Shown here piece by piece: positions 27,927 to 35,721 of a stretch of 64,000 nt of DNA. A program made the position numbers and the translations under genes. The stretch's first letter is position 1; every line of letters begins with the position of its first letter. The DNA lies in the NCBI GenBank assembly GCA_009692585.1, contig SHYX01000006.1, positions 1 through 64,000 of the forward strand, given 5' to 3'. The notes below the pieces were generated by a model that saw only the letters and a list, made by a program, of their open reading frames with translations, was not told the origin of the DNA and did no database searches. The stretch comes from Myxococcales bacterium. GTDB taxonomy: Bacteria; Myxococcota; UBA796; SXON01.

Positions 27927-29477
27927 GTGGCCGCCGAGCCCGCGATGTTTCGCGCACCCCCCGCTTCCGAGCTGAGCGCCGCGCTCGGCGCCCGGTTCCG
28001 TCGGCGCCTCACCACGCTGTCCGACGCGGCGCTGGTCGAGCTCGTCGGTGACACGGTCTTCCACGAGCGAAAACGTCTGGGCAACGACGGCGGGTCCGAA
28101 CGGTACCGGGAGCTGGTGGACGACGCGGCCCGCGCGGTCCACCACGGCGAGCGACCCGCCTTGGAGGCCGTCGCGCTGGCGCTGGTGCAGGAGTACACCC
28201 TCGAAATCCACAACCCCTTCTCCGCGCGCACCTACCGGTTCGCGACGCGGTTGATGCCGGGGATGCTGACGCGGCTGCTCTCGGCCACCCGGCCGCGTGA
28301 CCTGCTGCGACGGGGAACGGACCCGGCCACGCGCATCCAGCTCCATGGACCGATCGAACGCTTGCGCACCCTGTCCGAGAGCGCCACGCTCATCCTCGCT
28401 CCGACCCATGTCAGCAACCTCGACTCGCCGCTCATCGGCTACTCGCTCTTTGCGGCCGGCCTTCCTCCCTTTGCGTACGGTGCCGGGCTCAACCTGTTCA
28501 GCAATCCGGGGATGGCGTTCTTCATGGAACGGCTGGGCGCCTACACCGTCGACCGGCGGAAGCGAAACCGACTCTACAAGGAGACGCTCAAGGCCTACAG
28601 CGTCGAGATCATCGGCCGCGGGCACCACTCACTGTTCTTTCCCGGCGGGACGCGCAGCCGCTCGGGCCGCCTGGAGACCCGACTGAAGAAGGGTCTGCTC
28701 GGCACCGGGCTGGACGCGTGGCAGGAGTCGATCGCGGCCGGTCGCCCCCGCGACGTGTTCGTGGTGCCCTGCACCCTCAGCATCGGCCTGGTCCTGGAGG
28801 CCGAGTCGCTCATCGCCGATGCCCTCGCCGAAGAGGGCCGCCAACGCTACATCATCATGGACGACGAATTCAGCGAGCCGCGGACGATCATGGCCTTCAT
28901 CCAGAAGCTGATGGCGCTGGATGCGGCGGTCCACCTGCGCTTTGGTGACCCGATCGACGTGATGGGCAACCCCATCGACGAAGCCGGTCACAGCCTGGAC
29001 CCCCACGGCAGGCCCATCGACCGCCTCGGATACGTCTGCGATCGGCACGGCGCCGTGCAGAAAGACGACCAGCGCGACCACCTCTACACCGAGCGGGTGG
29101 CCGAGCGCCTCGCCGAGGCCTACCAGCGCGACTTCATCGCCCAGTCCACCCACCTCGCCGCCTGGGCGGCCTGGTGCTCGCTGGCGGCCCAGCACCCCAC
29201 CATGGACACCTGGCAATTGGTGAGGCTCCAGGGGGAGGAGTCGACCGTCCCCCGGGCGGGTGTGGTCACCCGCATCGGCGAGGCCATGGGTCGGCTGTCG
29301 GCTCGGCACACCGCGATGCCGACCGTGGCCGAAAGCGTGTTGGACGAGGCTCTGCACCGTTTCGCGTCCTACCACCGCCGCAGGGCCATCGAATCGGTCG
29401 CGACCGGACTACGGCTGACCCCCGAGCTCGTCCTGTATTATCAGAATCGCCTGGTGGGCTGGACGGAGCTCCAGTGA
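27927..29477 (+). CDS. Glycerophosphate-type acyltransferase (PlsC/PlsB superfamily)
   Basis: This 516-residue enzyme has the acyltransferase H(X4)D box in 'PTHVSNLDSP' (H161, D166) and the phosphate-binding motif 'FPGGTRSRSGR', close to the classical FPEGTRS. Such enzymes move acyl chains onto glycerol phosphate or lysophosphatidate at the inner membrane. The long C-terminal half resembles the PlsB-type layout more than the short PlsC. GTG 27927 fits the promoter signature; ATG 27945 is the alternative. It is coupled by GTGA to a GpsA-like gene, which suggests a phospholipid setting. Confidence 0.85.
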   Translation: MAAEPAMFRAPPASELSAALGARFRRRLTTLSDAALVELVGDTVFHERKRLGNDGGSERYRELVDDAARAVHHGERPALEAVALALVQEYTLEIHNPFSARTYRFATRLMPGMLTRLLSATRPRDLLRRGTDPATRIQLHGPIERLRTLSESATLILAPTHVSNLDSPLIGYSLFAAGLPPFAYGAGLNLFSNPGMAFFMERLGAYTVDRRKRNRLYKETLKAYSVEIIGRGHHSLFFPGGTRSRSGRLETRLKKGLLGTGLDAWQESIAAGRPRDVFVVPCTLSIGLVLEAESLIADALAEEGRQRYIIMDDEFSEPRTIMAFIQKLMALDAAVHLRFGDPIDVMGNPIDEAGHSLDPHGRPIDRLGYVCDRHGAVQKDDQRDHLYTERVAERLAEAYQRDFIAQSTHLAAWAAWCSLAAQHPTMDTWQLVRLQGEESTVPRAGVVTRIGEAMGRLSARHTAMPTVAESVLDEALHRFASYHRRRAIESVATGLRLTPELVLYYQNRLVGWTELQ

Positions 29478-30316
29478 ACCAACCGCCCCGGGTGCGCCTG
29501 ATCGGAGACGGCGAGATGCGCGACGCGCTGGCCTTGTGCGTGCGCAGCGCCGGGGCCGTCCAGGTGGAGTCCGACGCCGACCTGGAGCTGTGGGTGGTGC
29601 CGATCGGAGCGCTGCGGGCACTGGTACGGGAGCGCCGGCCCGGCCCCGCGGACCGGGTGATCCTGTCGAGCCGCGGCCTGGAGCCGGGGACGGGGTTACG
29701 GGCCAGCGAGGTGCTCCTGTCGGAATCGGCGTGCCTGCGCGTGGGCGCCCTGGGGGGACCGCTCCTGCCGCACGAGCTGCGGCGGCTCAGTCCCTGCGCG
29801 ACCGTCGTCGCCTCGCGGTACCGCGAGGTCACCCGCATGGGGGCCGCGGCCCTGCGATCGTCGTTGTGTCGTGCGTACGCGACGGCCGACCTCGCCGGGG
29901 TGGAGTTGGCGAGCGCGTTGGTGGAGGTGTTCACGGTCGCGCTCGGGGCCGCGCGCGGACTGGGCCTCGGCAGCGGTGCCGAAGCGCTCCTCGTGGCGCG
30001 CGCCGCGGTCGAGGGGGCTCGGCTGGCGGCGCAGGTGGGCGGCGACCCGCGGACCTTCTCGGGACTCGCGGGGGTGGGGGACTTGGTCGCCGGCGCGGCC
30101 AGCCCCGACCACCCGGGACACCGCGCCGGGCTGGCGCTGTGCCGCGGCGAGCGGCTCCCCGAGGTGGCGACGATGTGCGACGCGCTCCTGGCGCTGGCGC
30201 CCGGCCTCCCCATCGTGACCGGCGTGCGGCGGGTCGCCCGCGGCGAGGTCCGCGCCGCCGATGCGCTGGAGAGCCTGATGGCCAGCGCCCACGTCGGCGA
30301 ATGGGACGACGTCTGA
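29474..30316 (+). CDS. Glycerol-3-phosphate dehydrogenase-like protein lacking catalytic lysines
   Basis: The 280-residue product aligns with NAD(P)-dependent glycerol-3-phosphate dehydrogenase (GpsA): 'SSRGLEPGTGLRASEVL', 'AGVELASALVEVFTVALGA', 'FSGLAGVGDLV' and 'GHRAGLALCRG' are family landmarks. Family members have Lys in 'SKG' and in 'GALKNV'. Here these are Arg67 and Val150. The nucleotide loop 'IGDGEMRDALA' has Arg where the third Gly is expected, and the N-terminal domain is short. Asp203 and Arg217 remain. It is probably a pseudoenzyme with a binding or regulatory role. GTG 29474 overlaps the acyltransferase stop. Confidence 0.75.
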   Translation: MNQPPRVRLIGDGEMRDALALCVRSAGAVQVESDADLELWVVPIGALRALVRERRPGPADRVILSSRGLEPGTGLRASEVLLSESACLRVGALGGPLLPHELRRLSPCATVVASRYREVTRMGAAALRSSLCRAYATADLAGVELASALVEVFTVALGAARGLGLGSGAEALLVARAAVEGARLAAQVGGDPRTFSGLAGVGDLVAGAASPDHPGHRAGLALCRGERLPEVATMCDALLALAPGLPIVTGVRRVARGEVRAADALESLMASAHVGEWDDV

Positions 30317-30317
30317 A

Positions 30318-31163
30318 ATGAGCGGACCCATCGGCGTGTACGACTCAGGGTTCGGGGGGCTCAGTGTGCTCCGCGCGCTGCGAACCCACCTCCCCGAGGC
30401 CGACTTCGTCTACCTGGGCGACTCGGGGCGCGCGCCCTACGGGGGGCGCGACGTGCACACGATCCTCGACCTGGCCGAGCAGTGCGTCGAGCGGCTGTTC
30501 GACGAGGGTGCCGCCGTCGTCATCGTCGCCTGCCACACCGTGTCGAGCGTGGCCCTGCGCCACCTCCAGGCGCGATACGGCAACCCGATGCGACGCGTGC
30601 TCGGGGTCACCATCCCCGCCGCCGAGAGCGCCGTCCGCGTCACGCGGGGCCGCATCGGCTTCCTCGGCACCGCACGGACCGTCGCCAGTGGTACCTTCTC
30701 GGCGGAGGTCCACAAGCTAGCCCCAGTCGAGGTGATCGAGCGGGCGGCTCCCTTGTTGGCGCCGATCGTGGAGGAGGGGTGGGAGCAGAGCGAGGTCGCC
30801 TCGGCGGCGGTCACTCGGTACCTGCATACCCTGGGGGAGGTGGATACCGTGGTCCTGGGTTGCACCCACTACCCGCTGTTGCGACGCGCCTTCGAAGGCG
30901 CCCTCGGCCCCGACGTCACGCTTCTGGACCCCGCGCCCCATGTCGCCGAGCGTCTGGTGGACTGGGTGCGACGCCACCCGGGCTTCGTCGGTGCCGGCGC
31001 GGGCGACCTTCGGGCGCTGACCACGGGGGAGCCGGGCCGTTTCGCCGAGTTGGGTGCGCGGTTCCTCGGGACGGCGCTTCCCGGGGTCGAGTGCGTCCAC
31101 GAGCGCGATGGCAGGCTGGTTTCGGGGAGCCCGGCGGCACCGGCGGGGCAGGTGGTGCGATAG
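30318..31163 (+). CDS. murI: Glutamate racemase
   Basis: This 281-residue enzyme converts L- to D-glutamate for peptidoglycan. It shows 'IGVYDSGFGGLSVL' (Asp9, Ser10), 'GDSGRAPYG', the first catalytic Cys in 'VIVACHTVSS' (C72) and the second in 'VVLGCTHYPLL' (C182). The residue after the first Cys is His, where many members have Asn (CNT). This is a tolerated or lineage change that merits a check. It starts 1 nt after the GpsA-like stop, in the same operon. Confidence 0.93.
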   Translation: MSGPIGVYDSGFGGLSVLRALRTHLPEADFVYLGDSGRAPYGGRDVHTILDLAEQCVERLFDEGAAVVIVACHTVSSVALRHLQARYGNPMRRVLGVTIPAAESAVRVTRGRIGFLGTARTVASGTFSAEVHKLAPVEVIERAAPLLAPIVEEGWEQSEVASAAVTRYLHTLGEVDTVVLGCTHYPLLRRAFEGALGPDVTLLDPAPHVAERLVDWVRRHPGFVGAGAGDLRALTTGEPGRFAELGARFLGTALPGVECVHERDGRLVSGSPAAPAGQVVR

Positions 31164-31217
31164 CGCCTTGACCGCTTCCCGACGCGGTACCGGTTGCCCA
31201 TCCCGAGGCGGTCCGGC

Positions 31218-31223
31218 TACCCT
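31218..31223 (+). promoter_or_regulatory. -10-like hexamer TACCCT, leaderless start at 31231
   Basis: CGGCTACCCT ends 7 nt before GTG 31231. It is identical in the hexamer to the box before ATG 4133 and decides for this GTG within a longer open frame. Confidence 0.5.
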
Positions 31224-31230
31224 GCCCGGT

Positions 31231-31908
31231 GTGAACGGCAACCCCGCCCCTCCCCTGGACCGCCACCCCGACGGCCGCCCGCGCCTTCGTGGGACACTCC
31301 ACTCGTGGACCGCGGGGTTTGCGCTGCTCGCCGGGGTGGTGATGTGCGGGGTCGCATCGGGCCGGGAGGGCTGGCGCCCGCTCTTCGGCTGTGCGGTATA
31401 CGCCGTCGCGTTGTGCGGACTGTTCGGAATCAGCGGACTGTTCCACCGCGTGACGTGGGCCCCGCGCGCGTACCTCCGGATGAAGCGCCTGGACCACGCG
31501 ATGATCTTCGTGTTCATCGCCGGCTGCTACACCGCCTTCAGCCTGTTGCTCCTCGATGGACCGGCCGCCAACGGCCTGTTGTGGGCCACGTGGGGCGGCG
31601 CGACAGCCGGGGTGGCGCTGAAGCTGGTCTGGCCCCAGGCACCGCGGTGGGTGGGCTACCCGCTCTATCTGGGGCTGGGATGCCTCGCGCTGTTCGTCCT
31701 TCCCGAGCTTCTGGCGAGCGGCGGACCGCTCACGCTGTCGCTCCTGGTGGCGGGGGGCGTGATCTACGCGCTGGGCGGGGCGTGTTGGACGATCCGCTGG
31801 CCCAACCCGTGGCCTCGCACCTTCGGACACCACGAGATCTTCCACGTCGCGGTGGTGGTCGCGGCCACCCTGCATCACCTGGCGCTGTATCGGGCGCTCT
31901 ACGCCTGA
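31231..31908 (+). CDS. Hemolysin III / PAQR-family membrane protein
   Basis: This 225-residue protein has about seven membrane helices and the three metal-site elements of the HlyIII/PAQR family: 'SGLFHRVTW' on helix 2, 'MKRLDHAMIFVFIAG' with its Asp, and 'GHHEIFHVAVVVAA' with two His on the last helix. These coordinate zinc in family members. The bacterial function is unclear. It ends directly against the convergent histone-fold gene, with no intergenic base. Confidence 0.88.
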   Translation: MNGNPAPPLDRHPDGRPRLRGTLHSWTAGFALLAGVVMCGVASGREGWRPLFGCAVYAVALCGLFGISGLFHRVTWAPRAYLRMKRLDHAMIFVFIAGCYTAFSLLLLDGPAANGLLWATWGGATAGVALKLVWPQAPRWVGYPLYLGLGCLALFVLPELLASGGPLTLSLLVAGGVIYALGGACWTIRWPNPWPRTFGHHEIFHVAVVVAATLHHLALYRALYA

Positions 31909-32343
31909 TCACCGCCGCCGAAAATCCCGCGCCATGATCGTGCGGCGCCCTTCGAGGCGCGCGTTCGCGATCGCCTCCACCGTCGCGTCGCGAACCAGCT
32001 CGGAAAGCGCGTCCATCACGTCCCCAGCGGTGTTGAAGTCGGCACGGTCCTTGACGAACTCCTTGAGCCGAGAGGCGATGATCAGCACCTCGTCGGGCTC
32101 GACGGGGCCGCTCGGCGGGCGGATGAGCCGCCGCTCCGGCGCGCCCGCAGGGGCCGGCGCGCGATCTTCGATGGCCCAGACGTTGGCGCGGTGGTTGAGC
32201 ACCGGCACATGGGCATCCCAGCAGCCGACCGAGCAGAAGATCATCGGCAACCGGACTGAATTGCAGGTAGAAACGCTACATTTGTAATACTTGCCCCCGT
32301 GGGCGATGGGCTTCTTGCAGGAGGAGCAGTTCTTCCAATCCAT
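31909..32343 (-). CDS. Zinc-finger/histone-fold fusion protein (bacterial histone)
   Basis: This 144-residue protein has two parts. Residues 6-51 hold C6xxC9, C22, C27, C37, C41, H45 and H51, a spacing that fits a cross-brace zinc finger of ZZ, HIT or MYND type. A Pro/Arg-rich linker (60-82) follows. Residues 83-142 look like a histone fold: 'DEVLIIASRLKEFVKD' as first helix, 'TAGDVMDALSELVRDATVEA' as long helix, and 'LEGRRTIMARDF' as the last loop and helix, close to the archaeal 'GRKTVKAEDI' pattern including the Arg-Thr pair and final Asp. It would bind DNA or chromatin partners. It starts 2 nt after the amino-acid ABC ATPase gene. Confidence 0.75.
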   Translation of the reverse strand: MDWKNCSSCKKPIAHGGKYYKCSVSTCNSVRLPMIFCSVGCWDAHVPVLNHRANVWAIEDRAPAPAGAPERRLIRPPSGPVEPDEVLIIASRLKEFVKDRADFNTAGDVMDALSELVRDATVEAIANARLEGRRTIMARDFRRR

Positions 32344-32345
32344 GC

Positions 32346-33092
32346 TCAGGCCTGCCCCGTCTGTTTGAGGAAGGAGCGCGTGGTCTGGTGTTGGGGGTCG
32401 CCGAAGACCTGGGCCGGGGGGCCGAACTCGACGTCGTGACCACCGGCGAAGACGTGCACGTGATCGCAGACCTCCCGCGCGAAAGACATCGAGTGGGTGA
32501 CCACGATCATCGTCTGGTCGGCGGCGGCGAGATCCGCGATGACCTTGAGCACCTCGCCCGCCATCACCGGGTCGAGCGCGCTGGTGGGCTCATCGAAGAG
32601 GATGCACTCCGGCTGCATCGCCAGCGTCCTGGCGATCGCGACTCGCTGCTGTTGCCCGCCGGAAAGGTCCCGCGGCCAGGACTTCGCCTTCGCTTCGAGC
32701 CCCACCCGGCGCAGGATCTCGATCGCCCGAGTCTCGGCGGCATCCCGGGACTCACCGTTGACGCGCATCGGCGCTTCGATGCAGTTGCCCAACACCGTGA
32801 GGTGCGGGAACAGGTTGAACTGCTGGAACACGAAGCCCACCCGCTTGCGGACGTCCTGGAGCAACTTCGCGTCACGCGTCGGATGGGTCTCCGGGGTCAG
32901 CGCGTAGTTGCCGATCGTCACCTTGCCGCCATGGAAGCGCTCCAGCGCGTTGATGCACCGTAGAAAGGTGCTCTTTCCACCGCCGGACGGGCCGATGATC
33001 GCCGCGACGTCGCCGCGGTTGACGGTCAAGGAGATGCCCCGGATGACGTCGAGCGCGCCGTGCCGCTTGTGAAGGTCGAGAACCGTGATCAT
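32346..33092 (-). CDS. Polar amino-acid ABC transporter ATP-binding protein (GlnQ/HisP type)
   Basis: This 248-residue ATPase has Walker A 'GPSGGGKST', the Q-loop 'GFVFQQFNLFPHLTVL' typical of polar amino-acid transporters, signature 'LSGGQQQR', Walker B 'ILFDEPTSALD' and the H-loop 'VTHSM'. It powers the fused binding-protein/permease encoded just upstream, with which it overlaps by 4 nt (ATGA). Confidence 0.93.
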   Translation of the reverse strand: MITVLDLHKRHGALDVIRGISLTVNRGDVAAIIGPSGGGKSTFLRCINALERFHGGKVTIGNYALTPETHPTRDAKLLQDVRKRVGFVFQQFNLFPHLTVLGNCIEAPMRVNGESRDAAETRAIEILRRVGLEAKAKSWPRDLSGGQQQRVAIARTLAMQPECILFDEPTSALDPVMAGEVLKVIADLAAADQTMIVVTHSMSFAREVCDHVHVFAGGHDVEFGPPAQVFGDPQHQTTRSFLKQTGQA

Positions 33093-34699
33093 GTGCGCAC
33101 CTCATTGCCGAGACTGGCTTCGATCTTCCTCGCCACGAGGCTCATCGGGTAGCTCATCAGCAGGTAGAAGAGCCCGGTGAAGCCCATGAGCACCACGAGG
33201 TCGGAGACGTTGTTGCGCGACAGCACGCTGAACTGTTTGGTGAGCTCGACGATGGTCACGACCGAGCAGACCGAGGTGTCCTTGAACATCGCGATGAAGT
33301 CGTTGACCACCGGGGGAATGACGATGCGGAAGGCCTGCGGCACGATGATCCGTTGGAGCGCCTGAGGCTTGGACATGCCCAACGACAGCGCCGCCTCCAT
33401 CTGCCCCGGAGGGATGGCCTGGAGCCCGGCTCGGTAGATCTCCGACTCGTAGGCCGAGTAGTTGATGGCGAGGCCGATGATCGCGGTGGGGATAGCCGCG
33501 ATGGTGATGCCCAACTCGGGGAGGAAGTAGAAGATGAAGTAGAGCTGGAGCATCAGCGGCGTGCCGCGGAGAAACTCCACATAGGCGGTGAGCGGGAGCT
33601 TGAGCCACGCCGGTCCGTAGAGGCGACCGACCGCCACGCTCAGGCCAATCGCGATGGCGATGGGGAACGACACCACCGACAAGAACACCGTCATCAGGGA
33701 GGCGGCACCGAGGAGTCGGGCGTAGTCCCCGATGTTGGCGAGCTCGGACTTCTCGGCGACGGGCCCGGGCGCGGCGGAAGCGGCGACCGAGCCATCAGGT
33801 GTCGCGACACTAGCCGCCTCGGCAGTGGGCGCCTCGGTCAAGGCGGCGGCCAACCCATAGAACTTTCCGCTGTCGATGATCGCGGCCAGCTCCGCTTGTT
33901 CGGCGTTCCACATGCCGTAGTTCTTGTAGATGCGCTCGAGCTCGCCGTTGCGGTACAACGCCACGAAGGCGGTGTTGAACGCGTCGATCAGCTCCCGGTC
34001 ACCCTTTCGGGCGTAGACCACGTAATAGCCGGGCGCGACCGCCTCCCCCACGAAGCGGAGCTTCGGGAAGTCCTTGGCGTAAAAAGACGCGATCGGGGTG
34101 TCCTGCAACGTCGCGTCGAGCTTCCCCGTCTCCACCTCGCGCATGGCGTCCGTGACGCCGTCGTACGAGGCGACCTCGATCGCGCCGCCGAACTCGGCCA
34201 GGTACGCCTCGGCCGCCGATCCCCCGAGAACGCCGAACCTCCACTTGTCCCCATCGGGTTTCGGCGTCTTGAGCTGCGCCCAACTCTGGATCGGGCCGTC
34301 CTGCCGCACCTCCAACTGCAGCGCGTAGACGTAGTACGGAATCGACGCCTCCATCGCCTCGGCCCGGTCGGCCATGAACTCGTACCCGTTCATGATGAAG
34401 TCGACTTTGCGCGCCTGCAACATGCTGGGCAGCGCCTCCCACTGCGACTGCTGGAAGGCGATCTTGAGGCCCATCTGTTTGGTGAGCGCCTCCGCGAGCT
34501 CGACCTCAAAACCGATCAGGGTCTGCTGATCGGCCTCGCTGGGGAAAATATACGGCGCGCCTCCCTCCTGATCAGCACCCCAACTCAGGGAGCCGGCCGC
34601 CTTGGCGGCGGCGAGGGTGTCGCCGCCAAAGGCTGGTCTGGCCGCGATCGTCAGCAGCACGCCGAACAGCGCTGCCACAAGACGGAAACAGGAGATCAT
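33089..34699 (-). CDS. Fused solute-binding protein and permease of an amino-acid ABC transporter
   Basis: This 536-residue protein has a signal peptide ('LVAALFGVLLTIAARPAFGG'). A family-3 binding domain follows (residues about 30-270, 'LIGFEVELAEALTKQMGLKI', 'VDFIMNGYEFMADRAEAM'). An Ala-rich linker leads to a HisM/GlnP-type permease (residues about 310-530) with an EAA-like loop 'QAIPPGQMEAALSLGMSKPQ'. Fusion lets the receptor stay tethered to the channel. The ATPase gene follows with a 4-nt overlap. No box is visible at its own start, so it may be read from the protease promoter. Confidence 0.92.
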   Translation of the reverse strand: MISCFRLVAALFGVLLTIAARPAFGGDTLAAAKAAGSLSWGADQEGGAPYIFPSEADQQTLIGFEVELAEALTKQMGLKIAFQQSQWEALPSMLQARKVDFIMNGYEFMADRAEAMEASIPYYVYALQLEVRQDGPIQSWAQLKTPKPDGDKWRFGVLGGSAAEAYLAEFGGAIEVASYDGVTDAMREVETGKLDATLQDTPIASFYAKDFPKLRFVGEAVAPGYYVVYARKGDRELIDAFNTAFVALYRNGELERIYKNYGMWNAEQAELAAIIDSGKFYGLAAALTEAPTAEAASVATPDGSVAASAAPGPVAEKSELANIGDYARLLGAASLMTVFLSVVSFPIAIAIGLSVAVGRLYGPAWLKLPLTAYVEFLRGTPLMLQLYFIFYFLPELGITIAAIPTAIIGLAINYSAYESEIYRAGLQAIPPGQMEAALSLGMSKPQALQRIIVPQAFRIVIPPVVNDFIAMFKDTSVCSVVTIVELTKQFSVLSRNNVSDLVVLMGFTGLFYLLMSYPMSLVARKIEASLGNEVRT

Positions 34700-34756
34700 C
34701 GGAGGGCCCCGCGTCGAGCGGCCATCAGACCACAGTTGGGGCGTTCCGTCACGGCG

Positions 34757-35683
34757 CTACCAGGCGCCCCGAAAGGGGAGGGTCGCCGCCAACTCGACGC
34801 CCCAGGCCCCGCTCACCGGCGCCCAGATGGCGCCGAGGCCGACGCCGACGGCCGTGAGCCGTGCGTCGAGCTCGGGGTCGAGCGGCTCCGCGAGCGTGAC
34901 CGCGCCGCCCAGATCGAGCGCGGTGGACAACGGCCCGTGACCGAGGCGTTGCCGCAGTCCGAGCGCCAGCTTCGCATGAGGTGCGGGAGTTTCACCGAGC
35001 ACTCCCCCGACCTGCAGGCGGGTCCAGAGCCGCTCGCGCGCCACCAACTCGAGTTCGGCTCCGAGTGCGTACCCACGGTCATGGGTCGGCGTCAGCACCG
35101 CGGCAAGCCCCCAGCCCCCCCCCAGAAGAGGCGCCGGCGCTCGATTCACCAGGAGCGCCGACGCGTAGGAAACCCGCGTCGCGAACGAGATGTTGTCGGC
35201 AGAGAGCTTCCGACTGACCACGCCCACCAGACGCCCATCGGTGTCGAGCAGGGGGCCGCCGCTGTTGCCGGGGTTGAGCGCCGCGTCGGTCTGGACGAAG
35301 GCCTCGCCGACGGCCGAGACGACGCCCCGACTCACGCTCCACAGCAGCGTTCCCTCCAGTGCGCCTGACGCTGCGGCGGCGAATGGGTGCCCGACCGCCC
35401 ACAGCTCGGCGCCCTGCGCCGGGTCCGCGGTCGCCAAGGTGAGCGTGGGCGCGGCGGGGCCGAGGGCGGGAACCTCGACCAGGGCAAGGTCCATCGCGAC
35501 GTCGGCGGCAATCAGCCGCCCGACGAGCTCCCGGCCGTCGTGCGTCCGTACCCGCGGACGTATACCTATCGCGACACAGTGATATGCGGTGAGCACGGTG
35601 CCGGTGGGTTCGACGATACTCCCGGTGCACAGATGCGGACCGGTGGTCAACAAAACGACGGCATCGAGCCACGCGGGGTCCAT
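34757..35683 (-). CDS. Trypsin-like serine protease with beta-barrel-like C-terminal half
   Basis: This 308-residue protein has the S1 triad in 'LTAYHCVA' (His), 'DVAMDLALVEV' (Asp) and 'NPGNSGGPLL' (Ser), as in DegP-like and trypsin-like enzymes, over residues 1-180. The last 115 residues are Gly-rich alternating strands ('GYALGAELELVARERLWTRL', 'LGAIWAPVSGAWGVELAATL') that resemble a small outer-membrane barrel. No signal peptide is visible from ATG 35683, although the promoter signature supports that start. How it would be exported is unclear. Confidence 0.75.
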   Translation of the reverse strand: MDPAWLDAVVLLTTGPHLCTGSIVEPTGTVLTAYHCVAIGIRPRVRTHDGRELVGRLIAADVAMDLALVEVPALGPAAPTLTLATADPAQGAELWAVGHPFAAAASGALEGTLLWSVSRGVVSAVGEAFVQTDAALNPGNSGGPLLDTDGRLVGVVSRKLSADNISFATRVSYASALLVNRAPAPLLGGGWGLAAVLTPTHDRGYALGAELELVARERLWTRLQVGGVLGETPAPHAKLALGLRQRLGHGPLSTALDLGGAVTLAEPLDPELDARLTAVGVGLGAIWAPVSGAWGVELAATLPFRGAW

Positions 35684-35690
35684 CGGCGTC

Positions 35691-35696
35691 GGCCTA
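35691..35696 (-). promoter_or_regulatory. -10-like hexamer TAGGCC, minus-strand start at 35683
   Basis: On the minus strand GGATAGGCC ends 7 nt before ATG 35683. It supports the short, signal-less start of the protease. Confidence 0.42.
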
Positions 35697-35709
35697 TCCG
35701 GGTCCGGGA

Positions 35710-35715
35710 TAGATC
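35710..35715 (+). promoter_or_regulatory. -10-like hexamer TAGATC, leaderless start at 35722
   Basis: GGGATAGATC ends 6 nt before ATG 35722. The two divergent start codons are only 38 bp apart, so each promoter's upstream half lies in the other gene. Confidence 0.42.
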
Positions 35716-35721
35716 GCGGGG

